Assembly (NCBI GenBank): GCA_020635715.1
Contig: JACJZG010000009.1
Span: forward strand, 62,001 to 126,000
Origin: Flavobacteriales bacterium
GTDB lineage: Bacteria; Bacteroidota; Bacteroidia; Flavobacteriales_F; PHOS-HE28
Reading direction: 5' to 3'
Length of the DNA: 64,000 nt
In this document: in pieces, positions 19,204 through 28,259 of the stretch
Layout of the letters: every line of letters begins with the position of its first letter
How positions within the stretch are numbered: position 1 is the stretch's first letter
Made by a program: the position numbers and the translations under genes
The notes under the pieces: generated by a model
Told to the model about the DNA's origin: nothing
The model's input: only the letters and a program-made list of their open reading frames with translations
The model's database searches: none

Positions 19204-21183
19204 TCAGCCTTTCCGGAATCGGGCCACCAGCATCCGGTCATCCACCACGAGACGCGCGGTATAGATGCCTGGTGCGAGCTGCCCCACCGGGATCCCCACA
19301 TCCGAGGATCGATGGGTGCCTACGAGCTTGCCTGCCGGATCCAGGAGGGTCAGCTGCCCGACGTTCCGACCACCGGATACCTTCACGAACAACCATTGCT
19401 CACCCGCATCGAGCTGGACTATGAGCCGGGCGGCGACGATCTCCGGTGCAAGTGAAGTGGACACGGGTTCGGTGAGGTGAAGCGTCTGATCCACGGCCAC
19501 CCCTTCCAATTCCTGCATGATCCCCGAAGGCCAGTGGACCGTGAGGTGATCGATGATCTCGTCCGTGCCAAGGCCGAAATGAGGCATGATGCTGCTCATG
19601 TACCGGAACCCGTCACCGCTCCGCACCTCCCGGATCTGTTGCCCCAGTGCACTTTGGATGGTGATACGTGCACCGATCGCGTCCGCGTTGCTCACCGTGC
19701 CATGAAGGGCCACTCGAAGCCAATGGTTCCCGTTCGGTACACCGAGTTGAAGTCCGCCGGTACCGAGCACGTCCAGTGACCCATCGTTGTTCACATCACC
19801 GACCGCACCAATGCCCGGTGAAAAGGTGTTCTGCGCGAAGTGCATGTCACCCCGGTTCACCATGATGACGCCTCCTCCCACGATATCGAGCAGGCCATCG
19901 TTGTTGAAGTCGTGTGTGATCCACTCGATACTCTGCATATTGAACACGTCCAAGCCTGAATCAGCTGTTCGGTTGGTGAATGTGCCATTGCCATCGTTAC
20001 GCATCAGGAAATGTTGTGGCCCGTTGCTACCGCCGATGAGCACATCCATGTCACCATCGTTATCGTAGTCGCCCCAGGCGCTGCTCCAGCTCTGGTGGAA
20101 GTCGCTCCATCCCAAGGGCCCGGCCACCTGCACGAACTGGCCGCCTCCATCGTTGCGCATGAGGATATCATTCGCATCACAGCCACACTTGGCCACATAG
20201 AGGTCCATGTCGCCGTCGTTATCGTAGTCCACCCAGATCGAACCGTAGTTGCCACAGGAAATGCCCAAGCCACCTTGATAGAACTGCAGGTTACCGAGGC
20301 CATCGTTCAGAAAGAACACGTTGGGCGCCACATCGTGGCAAACGAAAGCGTCCAGGTTGCCATCGTTGTTGATGTCCACCATGTTCGACCGCTGGCTGAA
20401 CACGTATTCCGGCCCGGACCGTTCGATGAACCCGTTGCCGTCCGGGGTGGCGAACATGAATGTGACACCATAGCCCCCACCGTAGAGCAGGTCCTTGAAC
20501 CCGTTCCGGTCGAGATCACCGGCACAAAGGCTCCAGGAAGCCGGATAGTCGGCGAATTCCGTTGGTATCGCCACGGAAATGAGGCCACCATCCTCCTGCT
20601 GGTAATGGATGTTCACCACGGTCTGCGTGACCCCCACGACATCGTCCAGACCATCGTTGTCCATATCGACGATGGCACGGGGTATTCCCTGCATGTTGAT
20701 GAAGGGTGCGGTGAAGGTCAAGTAGGTCTCCATATTGGCGATCATGTAAAAACTCGTCGCCAGATCGAAGGAAAAGGTGGCCGAGCTCCAACGATCGTCG
20801 AATACGATGAGATAGGTCTCCCCCGCGACCGCTTCGAACGAAGCGCGTGATGTCCCGTTCGCCCCACCATTGTCATTGCCCACCACGCAGGTCAGGGACG
20901 CACAATCGCCCTGGTAGACGTGGAAGCGCGTATCCACCTCCGGCTGGCCCACCACGGCCGTCGTGATCTGTACGATGGTATCGGCGGTAGCGGTGTAACT
21001 GTACCAGATCGCGTGGGTCGCCGGACCCTCATCGATGGTCGTACAATTCGGGGCTTCCGGCACCTCCACGGTCATTGCGGCCACCTGATGGATGCCCGGG
21101 GCGATGGGTATCGCGCTGGCACAATCCTGCTGTGCGTAGAGGGGTGAACCGCAAAGGGCCAGGAACAGGTAGTGGTGGCGCAT
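19204..21183 (-). CDS. Secreted FG-GAP/VCBS-repeat protein with ASPIC/UnbV domain
   Basis: 659 residues with a signal peptide (MRHHYLFLALCGSPLYAQQ). After an N-terminal beta domain (YSYTATADTIVQITT) come seven FG-GAP type Ca2+ loops: DMDNDGLDDV, DLDRNGFKDL, DINNDGNLDA, DYDNDGDMDL, DYDNDGDMDV, DFNNDGLLDI, DVNNDGSLDV. These form a beta-propeller. An ASPIC/UnbV-like segment (GNHWLRVALHG, FRYMSSIMPHFGLG, LTVHWPSG) follows. The last ~75 residues (LLDPAGKLVGT, VGQLAPGIYTARLVV) are a T9SS-type tail. It is likely a surface adhesin or binding protein. It stands alone between short gaps. Confidence 0.85.
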   Translation of the reverse strand: MRHHYLFLALCGSPLYAQQDCASAIPIAPGIHQVAAMTVEVPEAPNCTTIDEGPATHAIWYSYTATADTIVQITTAVVGQPEVDTRFHVYQGDCASLTCVVGNDNGGANGTSRASFEAVAGETYLIVFDDRWSSATFSFDLATSFYMIANMETYLTFTAPFINMQGIPRAIVDMDNDGLDDVVGVTQTVVNIHYQQEDGGLISVAIPTEFADYPASWSLCAGDLDRNGFKDLLYGGGYGVTFMFATPDGNGFIERSGPEYVFSQRSNMVDINNDGNLDAFVCHDVAPNVFFLNDGLGNLQFYQGGLGISCGNYGSIWVDYDNDGDMDLYVAKCGCDANDILMRNDGGGQFVQVAGPLGWSDFHQSWSSAWGDYDNDGDMDVLIGGSNGPQHFLMRNDGNGTFTNRTADSGLDVFNMQSIEWITHDFNNDGLLDIVGGGVIMVNRGDMHFAQNTFSPGIGAVGDVNNDGSLDVLGTGGLQLGVPNGNHWLRVALHGTVSNADAIGARITIQSALGQQIREVRSGDGFRYMSSIMPHFGLGTDEIIDHLTVHWPSGIMQELEGVAVDQTLHLTEPVSTSLAPEIVAARLIVQLDAGEQWLFVKVSGGRNVGQLTLLDPAGKLVGTHRSSDVGIPVGQLAPGIYTARLVVDDRMLVARFRKG

Positions 21184-21274
21184 GGTGGTCAGAGGGTCTT
21201 GTTGCGTGACGGCCCCGGGTCGTGGCGCGTTGCTTCAAGCTATCCAAGGATCATCAAGCCACCATTCATCCTGA

Positions 21275-22033
21275 TCAATCCTTGATCACCCTCAACCTGC
21301 CCGAGCTGTGGCCGGAAGTGCATTCCACCAGGTAAGGTCCGGAGAGCAAACCACTCATATCCACGATGAACTGTCCGCTGTGATGGTTGAAGGGGATCGA
21401 ACGTACGACCCGACCATCCACCGAACGGACCAGCACGTGATCCACGGGTTCCGAGGCGTTCAAGACCAATGTTCCGGTCGTTGGGTTGGCACCGAGTGAC
21501 CGGATCGTCATGCCTTGCTCGGCGATCCCCGAGGCCGGCTCCACGTTCAGCATGAAGTCCACGTGGTTGCCGTATTGGTAGTCACCGCAAGGCCCGTAGC
21601 CGTTGTCGCCCACGGAAACGCCATCGCTGCCCCAGCCGGAGATGATGCGCATGCGATGCGGACCGGCAACGGTGCCCTCCGGTACCAGCAGATCGAAGTC
21701 GTAGGTGGCTGTTTCCATGTTCCCGTATAGGTGGAACCGCTCCTCCGAGGCGTCGAAGTCCCCATTGTCATCAAGGTCGACCCACACCGCACACCCGCAC
21801 CAGTTCGCATTGACGACGGTCATGGGCATGGCCACCCCGGCGACCACCGTGGCGCTGAGGTCCGTCTGGTCGGATGCGTTGCAATCCGTGGCTTCCCACG
21901 AGAGCTCTGCGACATCAACCGAATGTGTATACCAGTTGAAGCAACCGTTCGCGAAGTTGGGCGAACAGTACTGGGCTTCCACTGCGATCGAAGAGTAGAC
22001 CAGTGCGAACAATGAGGCGTAACGATGTACCAT
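21275..22033 (-). CDS. Secreted GEVED-domain protein with T9SS tail
   Basis: 252 residues: signal peptide, a domain starting YCSPNFANGCFNWY, then VWVDLDDNGDFDASEE (a Ca2+-type acidic loop), and the GEVED-type closing motif GPCGDYQYGNHVDFMLNVE. The C-terminal part (IRSLGANPTTGTLVL, VRSVDGRVVRSI, VDMSGLLSGPYLVE) is a T9SS type A sorting domain. GEVED domains occur in large Bacteroidota adhesins; here it is the sole module. Function is unknown. Confidence 0.78.
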   Translation of the reverse strand: MVHRYASLFALVYSSIAVEAQYCSPNFANGCFNWYTHSVDVAELSWEATDCNASDQTDLSATVVAGVAMPMTVVNANWCGCAVWVDLDDNGDFDASEERFHLYGNMETATYDFDLLVPEGTVAGPHRMRIISGWGSDGVSVGDNGYGPCGDYQYGNHVDFMLNVEPASGIAEQGMTIRSLGANPTTGTLVLNASEPVDHVLVRSVDGRVVRSIPFNHHSGQFIVDMSGLLSGPYLVECTSGHSSGRLRVIKD

Positions 22034-22228
22034 GGAGAGTTGGTTTTGGAAGAATGACGGTTGTTGGACACCCCGAGTTTACCATCTCCGGGGATCACCC
22101 GCAACATCCGGCCATTGGCGCGCTTTTCCGGAAGTTCCGCCGTTGGATATGACGAACGACACCCCGGACCAACTTTTCGTCCCCAACTTCGTTGAAGGTT
22201 CCGACCAAAACGCGCACCTCCCCGAACC

Positions 22229-24676
22229 ATGACCGATAGTACCTACCTCAAGTGGCTTCATGAAGTTGAATTGAAGGACATACCGACCGTGGGCGGCAAG
22301 AACGCCAGCCTCGGGGAGATGATCCAGAACCTGGGCAAATTGGGGGTGAAGGTGCCCGGCGGTTTCGTGGTGACCGTGGCTAGCTACGAAGCCTTCATCG
22401 CGCACAACGAACTGGACCAGAAGATCAAGGACATCGTGGCCGGCCTGGACCCGGACGATGTGGAGAGCATCCGGCGCACCGGCCTGAGCGTGCGCACGCT
22501 GATCAAGAACGGGAAGTTCCCCGAGGAGATCTGGAAAGGGATCCTCTCCCGCTATGAGGAGATGAGCAAACAGTACGGCCAGGAGCAGACCGATGTGGCC
22601 GTGCGCTCCTCCGCCACGGCCGAGGATCTGCCCGATGCCTCGTTCGCGGGTCAGCAGGAGACCTACCTGAACGTGCGCGGACCGCAGGACCTGATCAGCG
22701 CGGTGCGCAACTGTTTCGCCTCGCTGTGGACCGATCGTGCCATCGTATACCGCCATGGCCTCGGCTACGACCACTTCGACGTGGGGATCAGCGTTGGCAT
22801 CCAGAAGATGGTGCGCTCCGACCTCGGCGCGAGCGGCGTGGCCTTCTCGCTCGATACAGAGAGCGGGTTCAAGGATGTGGTGCTGATCAACGGCAGCTAC
22901 GGCCTGGGCGAGATGGTGGTGCAGGGGGCGGTGAGCCCGGACGAGTTCCTGGTCTTCAAACCCACCCTCACCCAGGGCTACAGCGCGATCATCGAGAAGA
23001 AGCTCGGGAACAAGGACCGCAAGATGATCTACGGGGTGGAGCCAGGCAAGCCCACCCTCACCATCCCCACGGAGCGACCCATGCGCAACCGCTTCTGCAT
23101 CACGGACGATGTCGCCTTGGAGATCGCCCGCAGCGTGGTGGCCATCGAGAAGTATTACACGGACAAGAAGGGGAACTGGTGCCCGATGGATGTCGAATGG
23201 GCCGTGGATGGGTTGACGAAACAGCTCTTCATTGTGCAGGCCCGGCCAGAGACCATCCACAGCCGTGGTGATGCGGACAAGGTGGTCGAGTTCAAGCTGC
23301 AGCCGAAAGGCGACGAGCAGGTGCTGGCCAAAGGCATCGCGGTGGGCTCCAAGGTGGGTGCTGGCAAAGTGCGCATCCTCTTCAGCCTGGATGGTCGTGG
23401 TGGCAGCACCGACGGCAAGGACTTCCAACAGGGCGATGTGCTGGTGACGGACATGACCGACCCCGATTGGGAGCCGATCATGAAGAAGGCCAGCGCCATT
23501 ATAACCAACAAGGGCGGCCGCACCTGCCATGCCGCCATCGTGGCGCGCGAGATGGGCGTGCCTGCCATCGTGGGTTGCGGCAACGCCACAGATGTGCTGG
23601 AGACGGGCATGGAGGTGACCGCCAGTTGCTGCGAAGGTGACACCGGCGTGATCTACAGCGGCATCATCCCCTTCAGCAAGGAGGAAACGCTGCTGACGGA
23701 TCTACCCGAGGTGCGCACGCCGATCATGCTGAACGTGGCCAGCCCGGACCTGGCCTTCAAATTCGCCGGTCTGCCGAACGCGGGCGTGGGCCTGGCGCGT
23801 GAGGAATTCATCATCAACAACTACATCCAGGCCCACCCGCTGGCGCTCCTGCAGCACAAGGAACTGGGCGACACCAACCTCAGCGGCAAGATCAGCTACC
23901 TGATCAACGGCTACGAGGATGAGGAGACCTTCTTCGTGAAGCGCTTGAGCTACGGGATCGCCAAGATCGCCGCGGCCTTCTACCCGAACAAGGTGATCGT
24001 GCGCTTCAGCGACTTCAAGAGCAACGAATACAAGAACCTGCTGGGGGGCGAGCACTTCGAGCCGCACGAAGAGAACCCGATGATCGGCTGGCGTGGCGCG
24101 GCCCGGTACTACAGCGACACCTACAAGGAAGCCTTCGGGCTGGAGTGCAAGGCCATCCGCCGGGTGCGGGAGAAGATGGGATTGAAGAACGTAGTGGTGA
24201 TGATCCCCTTCTGCCGCACCGTGGAGGAATTGAACAAGGTGACCGCGGTGATGAAGGAGTACGGATTGGAACGGGGCAAGGAGGGCCTGGAACTCTATCT
24301 CATGGCCGAGGTCCCCAGCAACATCATCCTGGCCGAGGCGTTCAGCCAGCACATCGACGGCTTCTCGATCGGCAGCAACGACCTCACGCAGCTCACGCTC
24401 GGCCTTGATCGGGACAGCGCGCTGGTGAGCCACATCTACGATGAACGGAACGAGGCCGTGAAAGGCATGCTGCGGATGCTGATCCAGACGGCGAAACGCA
24501 CGAAGACCAAGGTGGGCATCTGCGGGCAGGGCCCCAGCGACTTCCCGGACTTCGCACAATTCCTGGTGGAACTGGGCATTGATACGATCAGCGTAACACC
24601 GGATTCGTTGCTGAAGACGCGGAAGGCGATCGCGGCGGTGGAGAAGGGCATGATGCTGGGGAAGGTGATTGCGTAG
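22229..24676 (+). CDS. ppsA: Phosphoenolpyruvate synthase
   Basis: 815 residues with all PEP synthase domains. The ATP-grasp N-terminal half opens with VGGKNASLGEMI and carries AVRSSATAEDLPDASFAGQQ. The phosphohistidine swivel domain has NKGGRTCHAAIVARE (His ~432). The C-terminal TIM barrel has the PEP-binding site (FSDFKSNEY) and the catalytic Cys in GICGQGPSD. It converts pyruvate and ATP to PEP, AMP and Pi, feeding gluconeogenesis from amino acids. That fits a proteolytic lifestyle with many secreted peptidases. No regulatory protein gene is nearby. The length matches the family. Confidence 0.95.
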   Translation: MTDSTYLKWLHEVELKDIPTVGGKNASLGEMIQNLGKLGVKVPGGFVVTVASYEAFIAHNELDQKIKDIVAGLDPDDVESIRRTGLSVRTLIKNGKFPEEIWKGILSRYEEMSKQYGQEQTDVAVRSSATAEDLPDASFAGQQETYLNVRGPQDLISAVRNCFASLWTDRAIVYRHGLGYDHFDVGISVGIQKMVRSDLGASGVAFSLDTESGFKDVVLINGSYGLGEMVVQGAVSPDEFLVFKPTLTQGYSAIIEKKLGNKDRKMIYGVEPGKPTLTIPTERPMRNRFCITDDVALEIARSVVAIEKYYTDKKGNWCPMDVEWAVDGLTKQLFIVQARPETIHSRGDADKVVEFKLQPKGDEQVLAKGIAVGSKVGAGKVRILFSLDGRGGSTDGKDFQQGDVLVTDMTDPDWEPIMKKASAIITNKGGRTCHAAIVAREMGVPAIVGCGNATDVLETGMEVTASCCEGDTGVIYSGIIPFSKEETLLTDLPEVRTPIMLNVASPDLAFKFAGLPNAGVGLAREEFIINNYIQAHPLALLQHKELGDTNLSGKISYLINGYEDEETFFVKRLSYGIAKIAAAFYPNKVIVRFSDFKSNEYKNLLGGEHFEPHEENPMIGWRGAARYYSDTYKEAFGLECKAIRRVREKMGLKNVVVMIPFCRTVEELNKVTAVMKEYGLERGKEGLELYLMAEVPSNIILAEAFSQHIDGFSIGSNDLTQLTLGLDRDSALVSHIYDERNEAVKGMLRMLIQTAKRTKTKVGICGQGPSDFPDFAQFLVELGIDTISVTPDSLLKTRKAIAAVEKGMMLGKVIA

Positions 24677-24783
24677 GTCTTGTGGCCGCCGCAGTAATTC
24701 AGAAAGCGGACCATCTTTGATCCCATGTGGAACCGGTTCGCAGAGATCATGACATCCTAGATACCTGATCGTTCGGGATCCTG

Positions 24784-24858
24784 ATGGTGTTTCTCGGACT
24801 TATCGCGATCTGTGCGATGCTCGGCTTCATATGGTTGGTCCTTTGGACCGGCAACTAG
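24784..24858 (+). CDS. Candidate 24-aa hydrophobic peptide
   Basis: An ATG at 24784 opens MVFLGLIAICAMLGF followed by a Trp/Leu-rich end (WLVLWTGN), stopping at TAG 24856. The whole peptide is one short transmembrane helix with a basic-free N-terminus. No clear ribosome site or -7 box was found. It sits alone in the 233-nt gap after ppsA. It may be a chance frame. Confidence 0.25.
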   Translation: MVFLGLIAICAMLGFIWLVLWTGN

Positions 24859-24909
24859 CCGCCCTTCCAGGAACGTTTTATCCCGTGCCGTAGCGTTGCT
24901 TTGTCGTGC

Positions 24910-25299
24910 ATGAATTGGCACACCCTGATCGGACATCCGGTCCTGAGGTACTCAATAGCCTTGGTGTGGCTTGTCAATGGCGTATGGTGCAAACTGCTTT
25001 CCCAAGTCCCCCGGCATGAGGCGATCGTCGCTGCCATCTTAGGAGGCACATACGCCAGGGGCTTCACGCTGGCCATCGGTCTGGCTGAGCTGGGCATGGC
25101 CTTGTGGATCATCTCCGGTTGGAAGAGGCGGCTGAACACCTTCACGCAGATCATGGTGATCATGTCCATGAACATCCTTGAGTTCCTGGTCGTGCCTGAG
25201 CTGTTGCTTTGGGGGCGTCTGAATCTCGTGTTCGCGGCAGGTTTGTGCGGGGTCATCTACTTGAATGACCGTTATCACGCGGGTAAGGACCATGTTTGA
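24910..25299 (+). CDS. DoxX-like membrane protein, first gene of a coupled cassette
   Basis: 129 residues with four hydrophobic stretches (YSIALVWLVNGVWCKLL, ILGGTYARGFTLAIGLAELGMALWII, FTQIMVIMSMNILEFLVV, LNLVFAAGLCGVIYL), as in DoxX-like proteins. The ATG at 24910 is preferred over the TTG three codons earlier. Its last bases overlap the start of the DUF2071 gene (25292 inside 24910-25299). It has no catalytic residue I can name. With the next three genes it forms a tightly packed operon, so a common membrane or redox-related job is likely. Confidence 0.7.
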   Translation: MNWHTLIGHPVLRYSIALVWLVNGVWCKLLSQVPRHEAIVAAILGGTYARGFTLAIGLAELGMALWIISGWKRRLNTFTQIMVIMSMNILEFLVVPELLLWGRLNLVFAAGLCGVIYLNDRYHAGKDHV

Positions 25300-26035
25300 A
25301 GCACTGCAACACCATCCTTTCGGTGTCCGCGCCACGTTGGATCGAACGGTCGTTCTGGCCTACGCGGCTCCGCGGGAGAAGCTGAAGGCCCTTATCCCCT
25401 CCTTCCTGGAATTGGATACCTACCGCGATGAATTGGGATTCGTAGCCATGGCGATCGTGCGTACCCGTCAACTTCGGCCGGCCGGTTTTCCAGTCTGGCT
25501 GGGACAGGACTTCTGGCTCATCGGCTACCGCATCTTCGTTCGCTACCGGAATGCCCAAGGGCGACGTTTGCGCGGGCTCTACATTCTGGGCTCCGAGACC
25601 GACCGGAGGCGCATGGCCGTGTTGGGCGATCTGTTCACCCATTACCGGTATGCGTACAAACGGCTGAAGGTGGAAGTCTCCGTGAACAACTTCAGCCTGG
25701 ACGCAGCGGATGGTTCAACATATGTGCACGTCGATCTGCGGCCTGCGGGCATCGCGCAGCTGCCGGAAAGTTCGGTCTTCACGGACTGGTCTGAAGCCAG
25801 GCGCTTCGTGGGTCCGCTACCCTTCACCTTCAGTCATGACGAGCGCCACGATAGCGTATTGATCGTGGAAGGCTCGCGCGAGAATTGGACGCCGACACCG
25901 GTGACCGTGAACACGCACCATTCGTCCTTCATCTCCCAACTCCCGTTGAGCACGGTCCGGCTTTCGAACGCGTTCAGCATTGAACAGGTGCCGTATTTCT
26001 GGAAACCCGGCGTACTGGAACCACTGAAGCGATGA
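25292..26035 (+). CDS. DUF2071 (YqjF-like) acetoacetate-decarboxylase-fold protein
   Basis: 247 residues from MFEALQHHPFGVRATLDRTVVLAYAA; the ATG at 25265 would give a nine-residue longer form. Typical DUF2071 features are LGFVAMAIVRTRQLRPAGFP, FWLIGYRIFVRYR, GLYILGSETDRRRMAVLG, NNFSLDAADGSTYVHVDL and a C-terminal FSIEQVPYFWKPGVLEPL. The fold is related to acetoacetate decarboxylase, but I see no clear Schiff-base Lys, so activity is unknown. It overlaps DoxX upstream by 8 nt and the methyltransferase downstream by 4 nt (ATGA at 26032). Confidence 0.75.
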   Translation: MFEALQHHPFGVRATLDRTVVLAYAAPREKLKALIPSFLELDTYRDELGFVAMAIVRTRQLRPAGFPVWLGQDFWLIGYRIFVRYRNAQGRRLRGLYILGSETDRRRMAVLGDLFTHYRYAYKRLKVEVSVNNFSLDAADGSTYVHVDLRPAGIAQLPESSVFTDWSEARRFVGPLPFTFSHDERHDSVLIVEGSRENWTPTPVTVNTHHSSFISQLPLSTVRLSNAFSIEQVPYFWKPGVLEPLKR

Positions 26036-26766
26036 GAAGGCCTTTCGAAGGGACCTGGAACGTGGTGCGGTTCAATTGGCCGCGCTACGTCGCAGGGATC
26101 TTGGTGGTGGCCTTCACCTTCACCATTGCCACCACTGGACAGACCCGCCTACCTATGCTGTTCTGGTGCGCGGGATTTTTGGCCTTGGTGATGCTGGTCC
26201 TTCCGCTCATCGCATCCTATCGGATCTACGACCGATCCGGACTTTACCGCATGGTCTGGCTGGATGGTCTTGCTCCATCGGTGGTCCTGAACATGACGGC
26301 GGGGTTCGACGAATCCAGTTCCATCCTCGCCAGCCGTTGTGCTACTGCCAAGCTTGTCGTTGTGGACTTCTTTGACCCGACCAAACATACCGAGCCCTCG
26401 ATCGCCAGGGCGCGAAAAGCCTATCCGCCCTACCCGGGCACGGAGCTTACGTTCGGGCATGTGCTTCCACTGCCGGATGCGAGCGTGGACCTGTCGGTGG
26501 GTTTCCTGGCCCTTCACGAGATCCGTGAGCATCGTGACCGTGTGAAGCTGTTGGGTGAGGTCCGTCGTGTTCTTGCACCACAGGGCCACTTGGTGATCAC
26601 CGAGCATTTGCGCGATCTCCCCAACGCGATCGCCTTCTCCATAGGTGTTCTCCACTTCCATTCGGACAAGACCTGGACCCGGGCCTTCCAAGAAGCTCAT
26701 TTCCGGTTGGTGCGTCAGCATCGAACCACTCCGTTCATCACCACCTACGTTCTTCGTCCAGCATGA
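26032..26766 (+). CDS. Membrane-anchored class I SAM-dependent methyltransferase
   Basis: 244 residues. Two N-terminal hydrophobic helices (VAGILVVAFTFTIA; LFWCAGFLALVMLVLPLIA) precede a Rossmann methyltransferase domain. SAM-fold features are SVVLNMTAGFDESSSILA (motif I region, a degenerate Gly-rich loop), KLVVVDFFDPTKH, PLPDASVDLSVGFLALHEI, and LLGEVRRVLAPQGHLVITEHL. The last two are typical of the ubiquinone/sterol-type group. It is coupled by ATGA overlaps on both sides. The membrane anchor suggests a lipophilic substrate such as a quinone or lipid; that is inference. Confidence 0.8.
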   Translation: MRRPFEGTWNVVRFNWPRYVAGILVVAFTFTIATTGQTRLPMLFWCAGFLALVMLVLPLIASYRIYDRSGLYRMVWLDGLAPSVVLNMTAGFDESSSILASRCATAKLVVVDFFDPTKHTEPSIARARKAYPPYPGTELTFGHVLPLPDASVDLSVGFLALHEIREHRDRVKLLGEVRRVLAPQGHLVITEHLRDLPNAIAFSIGVLHFHSDKTWTRAFQEAHFRLVRQHRTTPFITTYVLRPA

Positions 26767-27167
26767 TCATCCATCTACGGATCATCGGGTTCCTGTTCAT
26801 GGCACTGGCCGTTGTACACGTTGGCTTCCCGCGTTATTTCAAGTGGAGAACGCAGTTGGCCGGTATGGATCTGATCAATCGACAGATGATGCAGGTACAC
26901 ACCTTCTTCATCGCCTTGGTCGTCTTCCTGATCGGCCTGCTCTGCGCCACATCGGCTGCCGAGTTGGTCCTAACCCCGCTGGGTAGGAGGATCTCCCTCG
27001 GCTTGGGCATGTTCTGGGGCCTTCGCGCGTTGGTCCAATGGTTCGTTTACTCGCCCGAACTGTGGAGAGGGAAACGAATGGAAACCACGATCCACATCGT
27101 TTTTTCGTTGCTCTGGGTCTACTGTACCGTAGTTTTCCTCTCCATCGCCTGGGCCGTTCAAGGATGA
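26763..27167 (+). CDS. Four-helix membrane protein, last gene of the cassette
   Basis: 134 residues with four hydrophobic segments (IIGFLFMALAVVHVGF, VHTFFIALVVFLIGLLCA, ISLGLGMFWGLRALVQWFV, IHIVFSLLWVYCTVVFLSIAW). Several helices carry His, Arg or Trp, so a cofactor-binding role is possible. I recognise no family. The ATGA overlap with the methyltransferase at 26763 shows translational coupling. It converges with the citrulline hydrolase gene 53 nt on. Confidence 0.7.
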   Translation: MIIHLRIIGFLFMALAVVHVGFPRYFKWRTQLAGMDLINRQMMQVHTFFIALVVFLIGLLCATSAAELVLTPLGRRISLGLGMFWGLRALVQWFVYSPELWRGKRMETTIHIVFSLLWVYCTVVFLSIAWAVQG

Positions 27168-27220
27168 TACGAGGCAACTCCGGGTTCCGGTTCCGAGTGC
27201 ACCCAGGATCATTCGGTTGC

Positions 27221-28168
27221 CTAGGCCCGCACTAGAAAGTTCTCCGCCAGCATGCAACGCACGCTCCCTCCTCCCACCGCCTCGATGGTCGGGATGGCGA
27301 CAGGTACCAGTTGACCGTGGCCTTGAAGGGCGATGCGCTGCTCCGGGCGAAGTTGCTTGAAGGCGGTCTCCGATAGGAAGATGTACGGATCCATCGTCGT
27401 GGAAGCCTTCATCTGCAGCATGTTCCCCAGGAAGTGCTGCATCTGCTCGATGCCGATGGTGATGACCTCCTTGCCGCTCTTTTCCAGCTCCTCCCTCACC
27501 TCCTGACGTTCGGCCGGGAAGGGCATGGCATCCAGGCAGACCACCGCGAAGCCCTCACCGATGCTCATGACCACGTTGGTGTGGTAGACCGGGATGCCGC
27601 GCACACCTCCACCATCGGGTATGCGACCGTCCTCCGTGGCCACGAAGGTGACCGGCGTGTAGCCCATGCTCTCGCACCATGCGTTCACCGCGCGCTCGGT
27701 GGTCCGCTCGCTGAGGCAGGCGAAGGCCTTCTTGTTCACCCTGTCCAGCACGAGGCTGCCTGTGCCTTCGAGGATGAGCCCCTTGTGCTCCCAGCCACTG
27801 AGATCCAGGGTCTGGCGGGTCTTGAAGCCTTCCGCCTTGAGAAGCTGCTCCAGGTCCGGATCGCGTTCGGCGCGGCGGCTGGCCGTAAGCATGGGATAGA
27901 GCACCACGGTTCCATCGGCATGCGTGCTGAACCAGTTGTTCGGGAAGACCCCGTTCGGCGCCTGTGGATCGAAGGGATCGAGCACGGTGAAGCCGATGCC
28001 ACAAGTGCGGAGCGCTTCCAGCAGTTCGTCGAACTCCTCGGCCGCCCTGCGCTTCACCTCGGGATCAGTGATGCGCTGCTGGAAGGTGTTGCTGGCAGCC
28101 GTCTGCGGATCGTAGCCGAAGCCGGTCGGGCGGATGAGGATGACGGAGGAAGCAGCCTGAGTGATCAT
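27221..28168 (-). CDS. ctlX: Citrulline hydrolase (CtlX-type, amidinotransferase fold)
   Basis: 315 residues from MITQAASSVILIRPTGFGYD. The penta-propeller (guanidino-modifying) features are there: FPNNWFSTHADGTVVLYPM, GLILEGTGSLVLDR (acidic residue), IPVYHTNVVMSIG (catalytic His), and GGGSVRCMLAE near the C-terminus with the nucleophilic Cys. CtlX enzymes hydrolyse citrulline to ornithine, CO2 and NH3. The arginase gene ends 91 nt upstream on the same strand, so both may send arginine-derived nitrogen to ornithine. Substrate assignment rests on family resemblance only. Another guanidine or ureido substrate is possible. Confidence 0.82.
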   Translation of the reverse strand: MITQAASSVILIRPTGFGYDPQTAASNTFQQRITDPEVKRRAAEEFDELLEALRTCGIGFTVLDPFDPQAPNGVFPNNWFSTHADGTVVLYPMLTASRRAERDPDLEQLLKAEGFKTRQTLDLSGWEHKGLILEGTGSLVLDRVNKKAFACLSERTTERAVNAWCESMGYTPVTFVATEDGRIPDGGGVRGIPVYHTNVVMSIGEGFAVVCLDAMPFPAERQEVREELEKSGKEVITIGIEQMQHFLGNMLQMKASTTMDPYIFLSETAFKQLRPEQRIALQGHGQLVPVAIPTIEAVGGGSVRCMLAENFLVRA

Positions 28169-28259
28169 GTGCTCATCCCGCTGAGGCGGGACAGGTTGTG
28201 GACATGAAATGCCTGGCGGGATCACTAGCTGTTTCTGTGGACACCCATGCCTGGGAGCC

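Noticed and set aside
22034..22228. Small gene before ppsA (a 66-codon frame)
   Set aside because: The product has no protein-like pattern, and the frame runs through the ppsA upstream region and overlaps its start.
22079..23530. Long minus-strand frame opposite ppsA (and similar ones opposite recN, lepB and the two large secreted proteins)
   Set aside because: These mirror the codon bias of the real genes, have no start signals and no recognisable fold.
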